A DNA stretch of 33,802 nucleotides from a virus, in the IMG/VR virus record IMGVR_UViG_3300023116_000165, positions 1 through 33,802 of that record. One strand, 5' to 3'. Below are positions 1-9,253 of this stretch, piece by piece. Positions within the stretch are counted from its first letter, which is position 1. Every line of letters starts with the position of its first letter. The position numbers and the translations under genes are program-made. Below the pieces are notes generated by a model. It searched no databases. It saw nothing but the letters and a program-made list of their open reading frames with translations, and was not told the origin of the DNA.

Positions 1-276
1 TATGGTGGCCCCGCTGATGGCGCTGATGCGCGCTCGCAACCGCAAGTGTGGGCCAGACACCTCACGCATCTCATTGCTGCCAGCTGTCATGCTCAGTGAC
101 TCCAGTTCATCCCATGTGCTGCCATCGTCAGAAGACTCAAGCACCACTGTGGCAGTGCCTCCAGCGCTGCGCACTCGGAACCTGTGCGCCAGGTGCTGCT
201 CACCGCTGATGTCAGTGCCATTGCCTGTGGTGGTTGCGTCAGACTGTAATGCTGTTGATTTGATTGGGAAGGCCAC
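1..276 (-). CDS. Small tail-tip/adhesin-region protein, 5' part (crosses the genome join)
   Basis: This is the 5' portion of a protein of about 108 residues that runs off the left end and finishes at 33625 on the right end of the window. It starts at a GTG at 276 with a clear AGGAG seven bases upstream. The first residues read MAFPIKSTALQSDATTTGNG, and the reading frame passes through the terminal repeat without a stop. The protein is rich in Ser, Thr and Gly, with beta-strand-like segments such as HLAHRFRVRSAGG and TVVLESSDDGSTWDELES, as in small virion beta-sandwich proteins. It follows the LamG-domain protein gene after about 45 bases and overlaps the next gene by four bases (GTGA). No family is recognised; a tail-tip or fibre role is inferred from position only. 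Confidence 0.75.
   Translation of the reverse strand, partial: MAFPIKSTALQSDATTTGNGTDISGEQHLAHRFRVRSAGGTATVVLESSDDGSTWDELESLSMTAGSNEMREVSGPHLRLRARISAISGATI
2..127. repeat. Terminal direct repeat, left copy (assembly overlap)
   Basis: These 126 bases are identical to 33677-33802. Base 1 (T) differs from base 33676 (G). In the gene that crosses the join this is a third codon position (ATA against ATC, both Ile), so it could be a population variant or an end artefact. The repeat lies inside a coding frame that continues across it, which fits a circular or circularly permuted genome assembled with an end overlap better than a true packaged terminal repeat. The unit genome is then about 33,676 bases. 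Confidence 0.95.
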
Positions 277-321
277 GCGCTATCTCCTATCTGTGGTCAA
301 GTCATCACTACCCATCTCAAG

Positions 322-1662
322 CTATGTGCTGGGTATGCCGTTACTGAGGTTTACACCTGCGCCACTGTTATAGACAGCAGTGACCTCATCTGCTGACAGC
401 TCTTTGCTCCAGATGGCGACCTCATCCATGTTGCCCGCGTATGGCAAGATGCGTGAGTTGGTGGTGGCGCTGTTGATGAACCCACCAAAGCACAGGTCAG
501 TTGCAGTGGTGATATCTGTGCCAGCGCTCAAGGTGTCTGGACTGGCAAGCCCTATGGTGACAGATGAGCCATCCACATACATGGTGACGCCATCAAGGTC
601 AGAGTTGCCATTGTACGTAACGCATATGTGGTGCCAGTCTGTGTCTGAATCCGCAAATGCCAGAGCGCTTGCTTGTACCCTTAGCTGCTCCACACCTGAC
701 ACCTGACGATATAGCAGGAAGGATGGCCGCCGCTGCTCAAAATCATTGAACCATAGAGCATATCCCTCATATGGCGAGTCTACACCAGACGATGCAGCTG
801 ACTTGGTCACAATGCCTGCCACGGTGCCTGAGTAGTCAGTTGAGCGCTTGATCCAACATGAGATCGTAAATGGGTCATCAGTGCTGAAGTCAAGCACATC
901 ATCGTCAGGCACAATCACCGCATCAAGGTCAGCCTGGTCAAAACGTAGTGACGCGCCACCCAACACGCTGGTGCTGGTGTCCCAGTATGGCTGACCTGCT
1001 GTGCTGCTTGCCTTGGTGCCGTCCAGCCCATTGCCTGCGCTTGACATATCACTGACCGTACTGCCATCCCAGTCATACATGCTCCAGTACCCGACTGGCA
1101 CAGAGTCAGCATAGTACGTGGCGACCCCTCCTGGCAGCGTAGTGTCAAAGCGCCTGGGCAAGAAAAACGGCACCACCTCCCAGACGTAGACATTGACTGG
1201 GCAGGTGTATGTGAGCGTGACCACATGCTCATGGTCCAGGTCATCTACATCCAGCGCGCGTGACTCAGTGTCAACTGTGACGCTGTCCATAGGCATGACC
1301 AGCTGATGCCAGGTTGCATTTTCATATTCTGGCGTTGCGGCTGTATCAATCTTGGTGTTGACCTCCACCTTGGCGCTGTAGGCGTCATCACTAGTGTCAA
1401 CGGTGATGGTGCCTGAGCCATTGGCTTTGATGTACAGCGCGATGTGCTCACAGAATTGAGGCACGTGCAAAAGCGTGCTGTACTCAATTGAGAAGTAAGA
1501 GATTGAGGTCATGGCCCTGCCAATATCCACAGGCACAGACAGCCTCTGAGTGGCGAGGTAGCAAGCAAACTGGTCAAGCTCGCCAGCGTGGGCACCGTCA
1601 GGCAACTGCCCATTGAGTGGCTCCCAGGTGCCTGGCTTGTAATATATAGGCGCTTTCTTCAT
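322..1662 (-). CDS. Tail adhesin-like protein with C-terminal LamG (concanavalin-like) domain
   Basis: A 446-residue protein, probably an exposed virion protein that binds host surface sugars. About residues 195-435 form a LamG/pentraxin-type jelly roll. The pattern ASLRFDQ, a strand pair around FTISCWIKRS, DTDWHHICVTYNG, MYVDGSSV and the closing GNMDEVAIWSKELSADEV is typical of the LamG_3 group. The first 190 residues are a different beta-rich module resembling segments of the upstream 357-residue protein. The gene overlaps its upstream neighbour by four bases (ATGA) and belongs to the tail block. The LamG assignment is read directly from motifs; host attachment is inferred from the tail-tip context. 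The ligand cannot be predicted. Confidence 0.8.
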   Translation of the reverse strand: MKKAPIYYKPGTWEPLNGQLPDGAHAGELDQFACYLATQRLSVPVDIGRAMTSISYFSIEYSTLLHVPQFCEHIALYIKANGSGTITVDTSDDAYSAKVEVNTKIDTAATPEYENATWHQLVMPMDSVTVDTESRALDVDDLDHEHVVTLTYTCPVNVYVWEVVPFFLPRRFDTTLPGGVATYYADSVPVGYWSMYDWDGSTVSDMSSAGNGLDGTKASSTAGQPYWDTSTSVLGGASLRFDQADLDAVIVPDDDVLDFSTDDPFTISCWIKRSTDYSGTVAGIVTKSAASSGVDSPYEGYALWFNDFEQRRPSFLLYRQVSGVEQLRVQASALAFADSDTDWHHICVTYNGNSDLDGVTMYVDGSSVTIGLASPDTLSAGTDITTATDLCFGGFINSATTNSRILPYAGNMDEVAIWSKELSADEVTAVYNSGAGVNLSNGIPST

Positions 1663-2732
1663 GCTTCCACCACCTCAAACCAGATACAAAGGCCATACAG
1701 ATACACAGTCTGGCTGCCATTGCTCTGGAGCTCGACTGTGACATAGTCTTGAGTGACAGCAAAATCAGGGTCAGTGGTTGCGCTCAGCGCGCTCTGCCCA
1801 ACGTCATCATACTTGACCAGGTTGCTGGTGTATGGGCTTGACCAGCCATTGACTGCATCTGCTGTGATTGCTGCTTGCCCATAGGCATCCATCGTGCTGG
1901 TGCGCATGCGCATTTTGCCAGTCCCTGAGCCAGTCTTGCGCAGAAAGGCAGACCACCTGAGTGATGTGGTGCCCTTGGGTATGAACACAGGAAAGCGAAG
2001 CACCTCCTCAAAGTTGCTGCTTGTGGTGCTAAATGCTTCGTTCCTGCGGTCGGCGTCATCGCTCCAGCCAACACATGCCCCTGGCCTGTTGCGATACACG
2101 TGCATCATGTTTGAGTGTGCCCTTCGCCTGAGCCTCACTGAGAGTGGCGCATCCTGGCTGACCTCATCATCATCAATCGGGACAAATGGCCAGCCATTGA
2201 GCGTATTGACTGAGCCCGCAATGGCATTGGCTGCGCGTGGCACAATCATAACACTGTGCACATGCAAGTCGCCTGTTGCGCCTTTGAGCGCCCACATCCT
2301 GATAGTGTCTGTGTCTTGGGTGTTGTCAATGTCCAGCACGCCAGAAACCTGGGTCCACTGACTGAGATTGGGTGCCACGTAAATGTCAGTGGATGTGCCT
2401 GGGTGTGGGTCGCTTGCCAGGTCAAACCGTAAGGACGCGCCATCTGTGGTGCTTGTGTTTTCCACTAGTGCATACACAGCCCACTGCTCAAATGGCTCAC
2501 CTGGTGGCTCAATACACCAAAGCGCTGAGACCTGTGCGCTTGATGGGTTGAAGCCTACTGTGTATGGCTGATCCTTGTCACGAAATGTGGTGCGCACCAC
2601 AGCACCCCTGTGCGCTGAATACAGGTAGTGTGTGTTGGCTGCCATGATGGCCTCAGTGTCGTCAATGGGTCTGGCTGTGCCTGTCTCTGCATAGTCAATC
2701 GGCACAAATGCACTGGGTACTGTTCTGGCCAT
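1659..2732 (-). CDS. Tail-tip beta-rich structural protein with internal repeat
   Basis: A 357-residue protein with no signal peptide or membrane segment, rich in beta-prone sequence. Two halves appear related: residue ~8 onward has FVPIDYAETG and later YLYSAHRGAVV, while residue ~182 onward has PFVPIDDDEVS and MHVYRNRPGACVGW. Each half ends in strands of the kind seen in carbohydrate-binding jelly rolls. The start ATG overlaps the stop of the preceding gene by one base (TAATG), and the end overlaps the LamG gene, so the three are translated together. It lies after the tail hub-like gene, where receptor-binding or baseplate accessory proteins are found. The exact family is not recognised, and the repeat is judged by eye. 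Confidence 0.65.
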   Translation of the reverse strand: MARTVPSAFVPIDYAETGTARPIDDTEAIMAANTHYLYSAHRGAVVRTTFRDKDQPYTVGFNPSSAQVSALWCIEPPGEPFEQWAVYALVENTSTTDGASLRFDLASDPHPGTSTDIYVAPNLSQWTQVSGVLDIDNTQDTDTIRMWALKGATGDLHVHSVMIVPRAANAIAGSVNTLNGWPFVPIDDDEVSQDAPLSVRLRRRAHSNMMHVYRNRPGACVGWSDDADRRNEAFSTTSSNFEEVLRFPVFIPKGTTSLRWSAFLRKTGSGTGKMRMRTSTMDAYGQAAITADAVNGWSSPYTSNLVKYDDVGQSALSATTDPDFAVTQDYVTVELQSNGSQTVYLYGLCIWFEVVEA

Positions 2733-3463
2733 TAGTCTACCACCGTCAAGTTGAGTGACACTTTGTACAGGTCGCCTCTCTGTATGTTGTCCACGGGCTC
2801 AGGCACAAGCTCAAGCTGTTTGGGGTTTGCCAGCCTGCATGTGTACTGGTCGTCATCTGTGGTGATGACAAATGGCTGGCCGTACTCAAGCAGACCCTCG
2901 ATAAAGTCACGCAGTGCCTCATAAAATGCGTACCCTGTGCCCACGTCATACCCAAACCAGAAGTCAGCGCGTGCAGTGTAGTGCAGCTCACTGTCAGTGT
3001 TGTGGTGTGGGTTGTTTGTGCTGATGGCTCCAGAGCCTGTCATCATGCGCTGTTTGTCCCATGGCTCCACAGAGGTCTGCAGGTTGCGCATGTCATACGA
3101 TGGAAACCAGGCCACAGCCAGTGGGTTGTCAAACATGTACCCATCAGGCTCACCAGACAGATCGCCAACCTCACCCAGAAAGTCACGCATTCTGGTGCCG
3201 TCACCTGCGTGGCTCCAGGTCACGTCAAATGTGCTGCCGCCTGTTTCAATATACACTGTGGCTGTGTGGCTGCTTGCGTTGATGTTGTAGCCAACTTTTA
3301 CGTGGATTGAACTGATGGCAGCGCCCCACGCAGCAAGTGCCTCATCTGCTGTCATGTATGTGGTGCCAGCTGCCACAACCCAGTCAGCAGTGCTGGCACC
3401 TTTGGTCATGCGCACAGTGAAAGCCTCAGACGTATAGAATGACCCTTGCAGGTTGGTTGCCAT
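2732..3463 (-). CDS. Minor tail protein, paralogue of the 6221-6922 product
   Basis: A 243-residue protein placed just after the large hub-like protein. Its central part (FDVTWSHAGDG, RMRDFLGEVGDLSG, then a hydrophobic aromatic stretch) matches the arrangement in the 233-residue protein at 6221-6922 (FDLTWDAVSL, RNWLGFSGNLSG). The two are therefore probably diverged copies of one tail-tip component. The C-terminal third has YKVSLNLTVVD at its end, a strand typical of subunits that assemble side by side. It starts at an ATG one base after the stop of the 918-residue gene. A baseplate or distal-tail role is inferred from position, as between tape measure and fibre genes in siphoviruses. Confidence 0.65.
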   Translation of the reverse strand: MATNLQGSFYTSEAFTVRMTKGASTADWVVAAGTTYMTADEALAAWGAAISSIHVKVGYNINASSHTATVYIETGGSTFDVTWSHAGDGTRMRDFLGEVGDLSGEPDGYMFDNPLAVAWFPSYDMRNLQTSVEPWDKQRMMTGSGAISTNNPHHNTDSELHYTARADFWFGYDVGTGYAFYEALRDFIEGLLEYGQPFVITTDDDQYTCRLANPKQLELVPEPVDNIQRGDLYKVSLNLTVVD

Positions 3464-3464
3464 C

Positions 3465-6221
3465 TTAGGTGTACCTCATGCCGTCGTCACCAGTTGACAG
3501 CTGATGTGCGCTGTCTGAGATGAAAGCAGCACCCCCACGCTGGCTTGTGATGGCGCTGGCGTAGTCATCAAAATCCATGGCGGTCCAGCTGCCCACAGTC
3601 AAGCTGACAGCGCTGCTCAGTGTGACTGTGTTGCCACTGATAGCGTCAATGGTTCTGGCCTCTCTGGTGGAATAGTCACCCTCATTGTGTATGACCACCC
3701 TGTCACCAGCTGAGAAGTAGTCAACGTCACTGCCACTCTCTGTGTACTCATTTGCAGCAAGCACAATGTCGCTGCCAGACTTGCTGACCACCTTGGCCGA
3801 TGGTGCGTATGGCATAAAGGCATCAGTCAATGCGCTGCTTTCAACCACCACAGTCAGGATGGCGCCGGGCTCATCACCGCTGTATATCTTCACGATATTC
3901 TCAACCACGCCATACCTTGTGACCAGACCTCTGCCACCATCTGGCGTGGGTATCTCTGGCACAGTCAGCTCAATGGTGTCACCGATGTTGGCCCACCATG
4001 CGCGCCGGTCTGCAGTCAGCCTGAGCACAACCTTGCCTCTGCCGTGGCGCTGCGCAAGCTGGCTGGCCCAGTTCTTGGTCAGGTCAAGCGCCTGCCCTGG
4101 GCCTATGGTGTAGCCTCTCAGATTCCACTCGATGACGTTTCTGTGGCCATACTCAGCCTCAGCGTCAGTGTTGAGGACAGAGACCTTGACGCTGTCTTTG
4201 CTCTCTTCGTTTGCAAAGTCCCAGACAGGGTACACCGTCACGCCTGTCACGATGTTTGATGTGCCCCGCTGATACGTGGCAGGGTCTGACCAGTGCATCT
4301 GTGTGGTATCCAAGCTCAACACGCTCTGTGATGCGATGGCTGGTTTTTGACGCCCCACGCCAATTGTATACTGCCCCTGTGAGTCAACGCGAGGAAACAT
4401 GAACCGCCCAACAGGGTTGAGCCAGTCCCTACACAGCTTTGACAGTTGCTCAGGCTTGCTCAGGAAATAGCTGACAGTCTGCTCAGTGGGCGTCATGTCA
4501 CTTGAGGCCTCAAGGAATGAGGCAGAGTCAAAGTGGCCAGGTGCCTGTGGCGTTCCTACGCCAACGCCAAAGAGGTCATAACCGCCATGATTGCCATCAC
4601 CAGTGCTCTGGGCCAGGTTGAGAATCGTTAGCAGGAATGAGTCATTGAGCACGCCAACACCAAAGCGCACGTCAGCACCGCCCTCACTGCCCTGGTCATC
4701 CTGAAAGCTGGTCCTGTGCACCTTGGCTGTGGTGCCCATCAGCCCACGTTGCACGCCATTCATCTGATACAGGCCAGACGCCACATCAGTTGCAATGCTA
4801 CTGATGGATTGGTAGCTGACAATCTCTGCCTCTTCGTCATCACCAATCACTGCAAAACCTGGCTCAATCGGAGCCATGGCTGTCATCAGGTCAGCGTCAT
4901 TGACGTATGTGAAAGGTATGGATGTGGCTGTTGCTGACACGTATGACGCTGAGGCATCTTGTGCAGCCACTGAGGCAAAGATGAGGAATGACCCATTTGT
5001 GACGCTGGTGCTAGTGCCCTTGAAGCCAAGCATGCTGCACACGCTGTCCTGCCCATCGTGGTTGATTTCAATGCTGTAGTTGATGGACGTATGCAGGCCA
5101 CTGTACTCATACCCACCGCCAGAGAATATGCGGTCAAGTCGTATCTCAAGGTTGCTGACTGTGGCCTGTATCACTTGGTTGACGTTCAAGAAAAACGCGC
5201 CAAAAAGCTGCTCCTCCGTGAGCACCTCTGTCACTGGTGGCACATCGGGCGTGCCTGTCCCTGTGAGTATATCAATGGCGTTAGGGCCAGACGCATTGAG
5301 CACCACAGCGCCAGCAGTATCACGCACAATAATGTGGAATTTGCGACTACTGCCACCCACAAGGAAAAATTTGCCCTGCTGAATCTCTGTATCGCTGGAC
5401 CCTGCAGCCCACTTTGCAAGTGGCTCAAGGCTAAGGTTGCCCTGCTTGAGCTCCGCTCCAACAGTGGTGCGAAGCAGGCTGTCAATGGCCTCAATCTCAA
5501 ACTCAATGCTTGACCAATCTGAGCCAGCCCTTGGCAACTCTCTGATGAATCCCCTGAAGCACTCAAAGCTGGCATCACCGTCAAAGGCATCGTCAACCGC
5601 ATACCCATCAGCAGTGACCCAATGGGCATATACCTGCACATACCTGCCGATGAAGTTGCGCGGATGGTCTGCCACCACTCGTGGCGCTGATGGCAGGTTG
5701 CTGTTGTGCCTGTATACGGTGTCACCATAGCCAACAGGGTCATACAGTGTGCGCGCTGTCACATTGAATGTGGTGGCCGTTTTGCTGGTGTAGGTCATCG
5801 TTTCCCTGCCCAGGTACAGCGTGCCACTGGATGCAACAAAGTCTGCAGTGCTGTCCACTGTCATGGTCCATGGGCCAGACCCTGTCTCATACGGAAAGTC
5901 ATCAGCCAGGTTGGCAAGCGCACCTGTCTGCTTGTCCCAGGCAAAGATGCCGCCATTGGTATACGCCCTGTCTTCAACCAGACGGATGAGCATGCTTGCT
6001 GGACTGGCGCCACCTGAGATGCGTGACAGGTTGCAGCCAATGTCCTGCACGTCTGACGCATCAAAGCTGCTAGGAACCAACGTATAGCTGCCACTGAGCC
6101 AGGGTGTGCCGTCCTGGGCAATGGGCACCTCACCACTCAACCAGATATATGGCAGCCCTTGGATCTTGACATAAAACCGCAAGCTCATGTCAGGATTGTT
6201 GACGTGCTCTTTGTATCCCAT
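3465..6221 (-). CDS. Large tail hub/tip protein
   Basis: At 918 residues this is the largest protein in the window. It lies in the siphovirus tail-tip position, after the tape measure and one minor tail protein. It is mostly beta with no membrane segment. Residues ~10-250 resemble a hub module with repeated short strands (MSLRFYVKIQGLPYIWLSGE near the start), followed by FIGRYVQVYAH and an IEFEIEAIDSLLRT stretch. The middle has LGFKGTSTSV and a segment typical of tail-associated proteins (EAEIVSYQSI), and the C-terminal part has a WASQLAQRHGRGKVVLRLT segment. The ATG overlaps the upstream stop by one base. The family is not identified with certainty; the function is inferred from length and gene order. 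No lysozyme or peptidase motif was seen. Confidence 0.7.
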   Translation of the reverse strand: MGYKEHVNNPDMSLRFYVKIQGLPYIWLSGEVPIAQDGTPWLSGSYTLVPSSFDASDVQDIGCNLSRISGGASPASMLIRLVEDRAYTNGGIFAWDKQTGALANLADDFPYETGSGPWTMTVDSTADFVASSGTLYLGRETMTYTSKTATTFNVTARTLYDPVGYGDTVYRHNSNLPSAPRVVADHPRNFIGRYVQVYAHWVTADGYAVDDAFDGDASFECFRGFIRELPRAGSDWSSIEFEIEAIDSLLRTTVGAELKQGNLSLEPLAKWAAGSSDTEIQQGKFFLVGGSSRKFHIIVRDTAGAVVLNASGPNAIDILTGTGTPDVPPVTEVLTEEQLFGAFFLNVNQVIQATVSNLEIRLDRIFSGGGYEYSGLHTSINYSIEINHDGQDSVCSMLGFKGTSTSVTNGSFLIFASVAAQDASASYVSATATSIPFTYVNDADLMTAMAPIEPGFAVIGDDEEAEIVSYQSISSIATDVASGLYQMNGVQRGLMGTTAKVHRTSFQDDQGSEGGADVRFGVGVLNDSFLLTILNLAQSTGDGNHGGYDLFGVGVGTPQAPGHFDSASFLEASSDMTPTEQTVSYFLSKPEQLSKLCRDWLNPVGRFMFPRVDSQGQYTIGVGRQKPAIASQSVLSLDTTQMHWSDPATYQRGTSNIVTGVTVYPVWDFANEESKDSVKVSVLNTDAEAEYGHRNVIEWNLRGYTIGPGQALDLTKNWASQLAQRHGRGKVVLRLTADRRAWWANIGDTIELTVPEIPTPDGGRGLVTRYGVVENIVKIYSGDEPGAILTVVVESSALTDAFMPYAPSAKVVSKSGSDIVLAANEYTESGSDVDYFSAGDRVVIHNEGDYSTREARTIDAISGNTVTLSSAVSLTVGSWTAMDFDDYASAITSQRGGAAFISDSAHQLSTGDDGMRYT

Positions 6222-6922
6222 CAGATGGCCACCATATGCACATCAAAGCTAAATGTGTGCTGTAGGTTGTTTGGGTTCTCAAACGCCTCATCATACGATG
6301 TGCGCCTTGGGTCAATACACACCTCAAGCTTGCCATGCCAATTGCTGTATGACCAAGCAGTGAGCGTGGCGCTGCGATACCATGTGGCTGGTGTGCCACG
6401 CAGCAGATGCCCCATCACTGAGCGAACCTGTGCGATGTTGCCAATCGTCTCAAAGATACGCACTGACCACAGGTCACGCCTGCTGACCTTGCTGATGTGC
6501 ACTTTGTGCTGCTGATTAATGCCCTTGAGCGACCAGAGCCAGCCATGTGCATCGTCAACCCATGGCAGCGATTCAATGAGCACACCAGGCTGAAGGCTGC
6601 CAGTGTACACGCTTGAGCCTGACAGATTGCCAGAGAAGCCAAGCCAGTTGCGCAGAGATACCGCATCCCATGTGAGATCAAAGCTGGCGCTTGTGCTGTC
6701 AATCGAGATGGTGCCGTCACTGATTGCACCCACCTCAAATGATGCGCTTGCACTCCACTGGTCATCAATCGCGGTCTGCACAGCAGACGCCAACGCCTTG
6801 CTGCTCATGTACAGGCCTGGGCTTACTGTGCAGGTCAGTGCACCAGCGCCATCATAATCAACGTCAAAGGTGTCATTGACGCCCTCAATGACCCTGTACG
6901 CAATGTCAATTCTCTGGGCCAT
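6221..6922 (-). CDS. Minor tail protein immediately after tape measure
   Basis: A 233-residue protein starting one base after the tape-measure stop. It begins MAQRIDIAYRVIEG and contains a beta-rich module, with FDLTWDAVSLRNWLGFSGNL around residues 80-100. That module recurs in the 243-residue protein at 2732-3463. Two genes of the same family bracket the large hub-like gene. In siphoviruses this position usually holds the distal tail protein, which forms the ring joining tube and hub, and that is the best guess here. No direct family match was recognised, so the name stays general. Confidence 0.65.
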   Translation of the reverse strand: MAQRIDIAYRVIEGVNDTFDVDYDGAGALTCTVSPGLYMSSKALASAVQTAIDDQWSASASFEVGAISDGTISIDSTSASFDLTWDAVSLRNWLGFSGNLSGSSVYTGSLQPGVLIESLPWVDDAHGWLWSLKGINQQHKVHISKVSRRDLWSVRIFETIGNIAQVRSVMGHLLRGTPATWYRSATLTAWSYSNWHGKLEVCIDPRRTSYDEAFENPNNLQHTFSFDVHMVAI

Positions 6923-9223
6923 CTAGCGTCTGTTCCCCATTGATTCTTGCACCAGCGCCCCCAGCTCATTGGCTGTCTTCTTACGGTTAGCACCTGCCAC
7001 AATTGCCCCAGACATATTGACCACCACCTGCGCTGGCTGTATCTGCTGGCCAGGTTGCTGCTGTCCTAGTTGCGGTATGTCCCTTATACCTGTTCTGGCA
7101 GCTGCTGCAGCACCTGCGCCACCACCTGAGCCACCACCCTTCTTGCCTCCAGCACCGCCAGCAATAGCAGTGAACATGGCAGCGTTGGCGAGGTGCATGG
7201 TACCAGCCACAGCATAATTGGCAGCAGCTGGGTTGGCTGCAAACTTGGCAAACATGACACCAGCCTGGGCCGTTTCCATCACTGCCATGATGGCTGCGCG
7301 CTCGCGCTCACCTTCTACAAATCCAAGCGCTGCCTGCCCTGCGCCACTGACAATGGCACCAGTAAGGTCAGCATAGGTGCCTGTGGTTTTCTTGTTAGTG
7401 TCCGCAAACTTCATGCTTGCCTTGGTAATATTGTTGACCTGCTGTGTCATGTTGGTGAATCCAGGGCTCAAGCCTAGACTGGCAACAGCCTTGTCCATTG
7501 CCCTGGCTGCGTCTGTAATGCCAACCATCGCATCAGCCAGCTTGATCATGCGTATCTCACTGGCATCCATCCACTGGAATGGGTCATCCTCGCCAACCCC
7601 ATCACTCAGGCCAAGGCTCAGCTCCGCATTGAGCGCTTCCATCTCCTCACGTACCGTCATGGCCACTGGCAAATACTTCTGCTGCGCCAATGTGGTGCGC
7701 TCATACCCTCTGCGCAGCGCCTCAAACCGCTTGTTTAGTTCTGCTTCTGTTGGCTCTTTCTTGCGCCTGCCACCACCCCTGCGCTTGGGTTTCTTTTTAC
7801 CCTTGTCGCTTTTCTTTAGGCCAAACAGTGACAGCAGTGCAGCCTGGTCACCCTCAAGCGCCTTGGCAAAATTTGGGTCAGTGATGAATGTGCTCAGCGA
7901 TGAGCGTGCCTCTGCAGCAAACTGCGCCACCAACCCAGTGGCCTGACTGATTGCCCTTGGCACCTGAGCACCAAAAACAGACGCCATCATCTGTGCGCCT
8001 GTCGTGAACTCTTTTTGCGCTACGTCAGCCAGGCCGTACTGGTCAGCCAGCTTGATGAGCGCCTGGTCAAATGCGTTGAGATTTTTCTCAGAGTCATATG
8101 CAGCCTCATTGACTGTGACAATCTTCTCACCCCACATCGTGTATGTGGTCTCAAGCTCACTGACTGCCTCTGCCTGCTCGCGTGCCTCTCTGGTCAGGTC
8201 TTGAAATATCAGCCTGCGAACGTCCTCACTGCTTTTGGCCAGCTTGCCGAGCTCCTGCTTGAGTCCGCTCACCTTCTTGGCAGTCAGGTCAACCTCAACG
8301 CCCACCTCATCAGTGCCCTTTGCAGTCAGGGTCATGACCTCTCTGTGGCCATTGGCAAACTTTTGAAGCTCTTTGTTAAGCGCAGCGTACTGGTCCATCA
8401 CTGCTTGGCCTGTCTTGGTGACGCCAAGAGCATCCATCACATCTTGCGCCAGGAATGCACCCGCCTTGCTAAGCTCATCCTTGAGCTGCTCAACCCTGCG
8501 CTGCGCCTTGCTCAACTCTTTGGAAAAGTCGTCAACCTTGATGTCCTTGAATTTGGCCCCAACCTTGCCGAGCACTACGTTGAGCGCTGCGCTGCTCTGA
8601 GTCGTTTTATCTATCTTATCTTTGGCGATGAAGTTCTTGCGCGCGTAGTTTTCGGTCTCCACACCAAGGTCAAACACAATGCCAAGCTGCTCAGTGTAGC
8701 TGTCTGATGCGCCAATAATGGTGTCAACAAAGAGACCCTCAAACACGTCAGCGAATTCCTTGCCTGTGCCTGCTGCTGCCTTTGTGGCCACCTGCAGTAT
8801 CTGCTCAAATTGAGCCATCGTGATGCCTGCATTTTTTGCCTGCAGCGCAAACTTCTTAATCTCAATGTCTGACATTTGAAAGGCAGACGCCGCTGCAAGC
8901 TTTTCAACGCTCACATTCAGCTGGTCTACAAATCGCTTCTCAACCTGCCTGGCGCGCGCTGTCTCTTTGACTGCCTCCTGTACAGCCTGCGCGCCTGCGC
9001 TCAGCTTGCCAAAAAGCTCAATCCCAGCATTTAGGCCAACTGTTACCTCAGACCAGTTGTCACGTATCTTGTTGACTGACGTGGCCAGCATGTTGCTTGC
9101 CTTCTGGCCCTTCTTCATTCTGCGCTCAAGCTTGAGCGCCTCAGTAGCTGCAGAGTCAAGCAGCTTGGTGACACCATCCTTGCCAATCAACTCAACCAGA
9201 AGCTGTACTTTATTTTGTGCCAT
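6923..9223 (-). CDS. Tape measure protein
   Basis: A 766-residue protein that sets tail length and is threaded through the tail tube. Its long N-terminal two-thirds is helical and charged (KLLDSAATEALKLERRMKKG near residue 20, then AKQAVQEAVKE-like helices). A very basic Lys/Arg-rich segment (KKKPKRRGGGRRKKEP) lies near residue 485. A hydrophobic, Ala/Gly-rich region around 640-715 includes a poly-Gly/Ala linker (KKGGGSGGGAGAAAAA) and could insert into membrane. It follows the tail chaperone pair and precedes the minor tail genes, the standard order. The start ATG has GGAGG about eight bases upstream. By the usual relation of about 0.15 nm per residue, the tail would be roughly 115 nm long. 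Confidence 0.85.
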   Translation of the reverse strand: MAQNKVQLLVELIGKDGVTKLLDSAATEALKLERRMKKGQKASNMLATSVNKIRDNWSEVTVGLNAGIELFGKLSAGAQAVQEAVKETARARQVEKRFVDQLNVSVEKLAAASAFQMSDIEIKKFALQAKNAGITMAQFEQILQVATKAAAGTGKEFADVFEGLFVDTIIGASDSYTEQLGIVFDLGVETENYARKNFIAKDKIDKTTQSSAALNVVLGKVGAKFKDIKVDDFSKELSKAQRRVEQLKDELSKAGAFLAQDVMDALGVTKTGQAVMDQYAALNKELQKFANGHREVMTLTAKGTDEVGVEVDLTAKKVSGLKQELGKLAKSSEDVRRLIFQDLTREAREQAEAVSELETTYTMWGEKIVTVNEAAYDSEKNLNAFDQALIKLADQYGLADVAQKEFTTGAQMMASVFGAQVPRAISQATGLVAQFAAEARSSLSTFITDPNFAKALEGDQAALLSLFGLKKSDKGKKKPKRRGGGRRKKEPTEAELNKRFEALRRGYERTTLAQQKYLPVAMTVREEMEALNAELSLGLSDGVGEDDPFQWMDASEIRMIKLADAMVGITDAARAMDKAVASLGLSPGFTNMTQQVNNITKASMKFADTNKKTTGTYADLTGAIVSGAGQAALGFVEGERERAAIMAVMETAQAGVMFAKFAANPAAANYAVAGTMHLANAAMFTAIAGGAGGKKGGGSGGGAGAAAAARTGIRDIPQLGQQQPGQQIQPAQVVVNMSGAIVAGANRKKTANELGALVQESMGNRR

Positions 9224-9253
9224 GGTGGTGCGCCTCCGCTCTCAGGTCAATCA

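Noticed and set aside
2-373. Plus-strand 123-residue frame at the left end
   Set aside because: It lies opposite the minus-strand gene that crosses the join; composition fits a shadow frame.
7377-7946. Long plus-strand frame within the tape measure gene
   Set aside because: Opposite a clear tape-measure protein; Ala/Leu-rich shadow translation.
8015-8707. 230-residue plus-strand frame within the tape measure gene
   Set aside because: Shadow of the helical, Lys/Glu-rich minus-strand gene.
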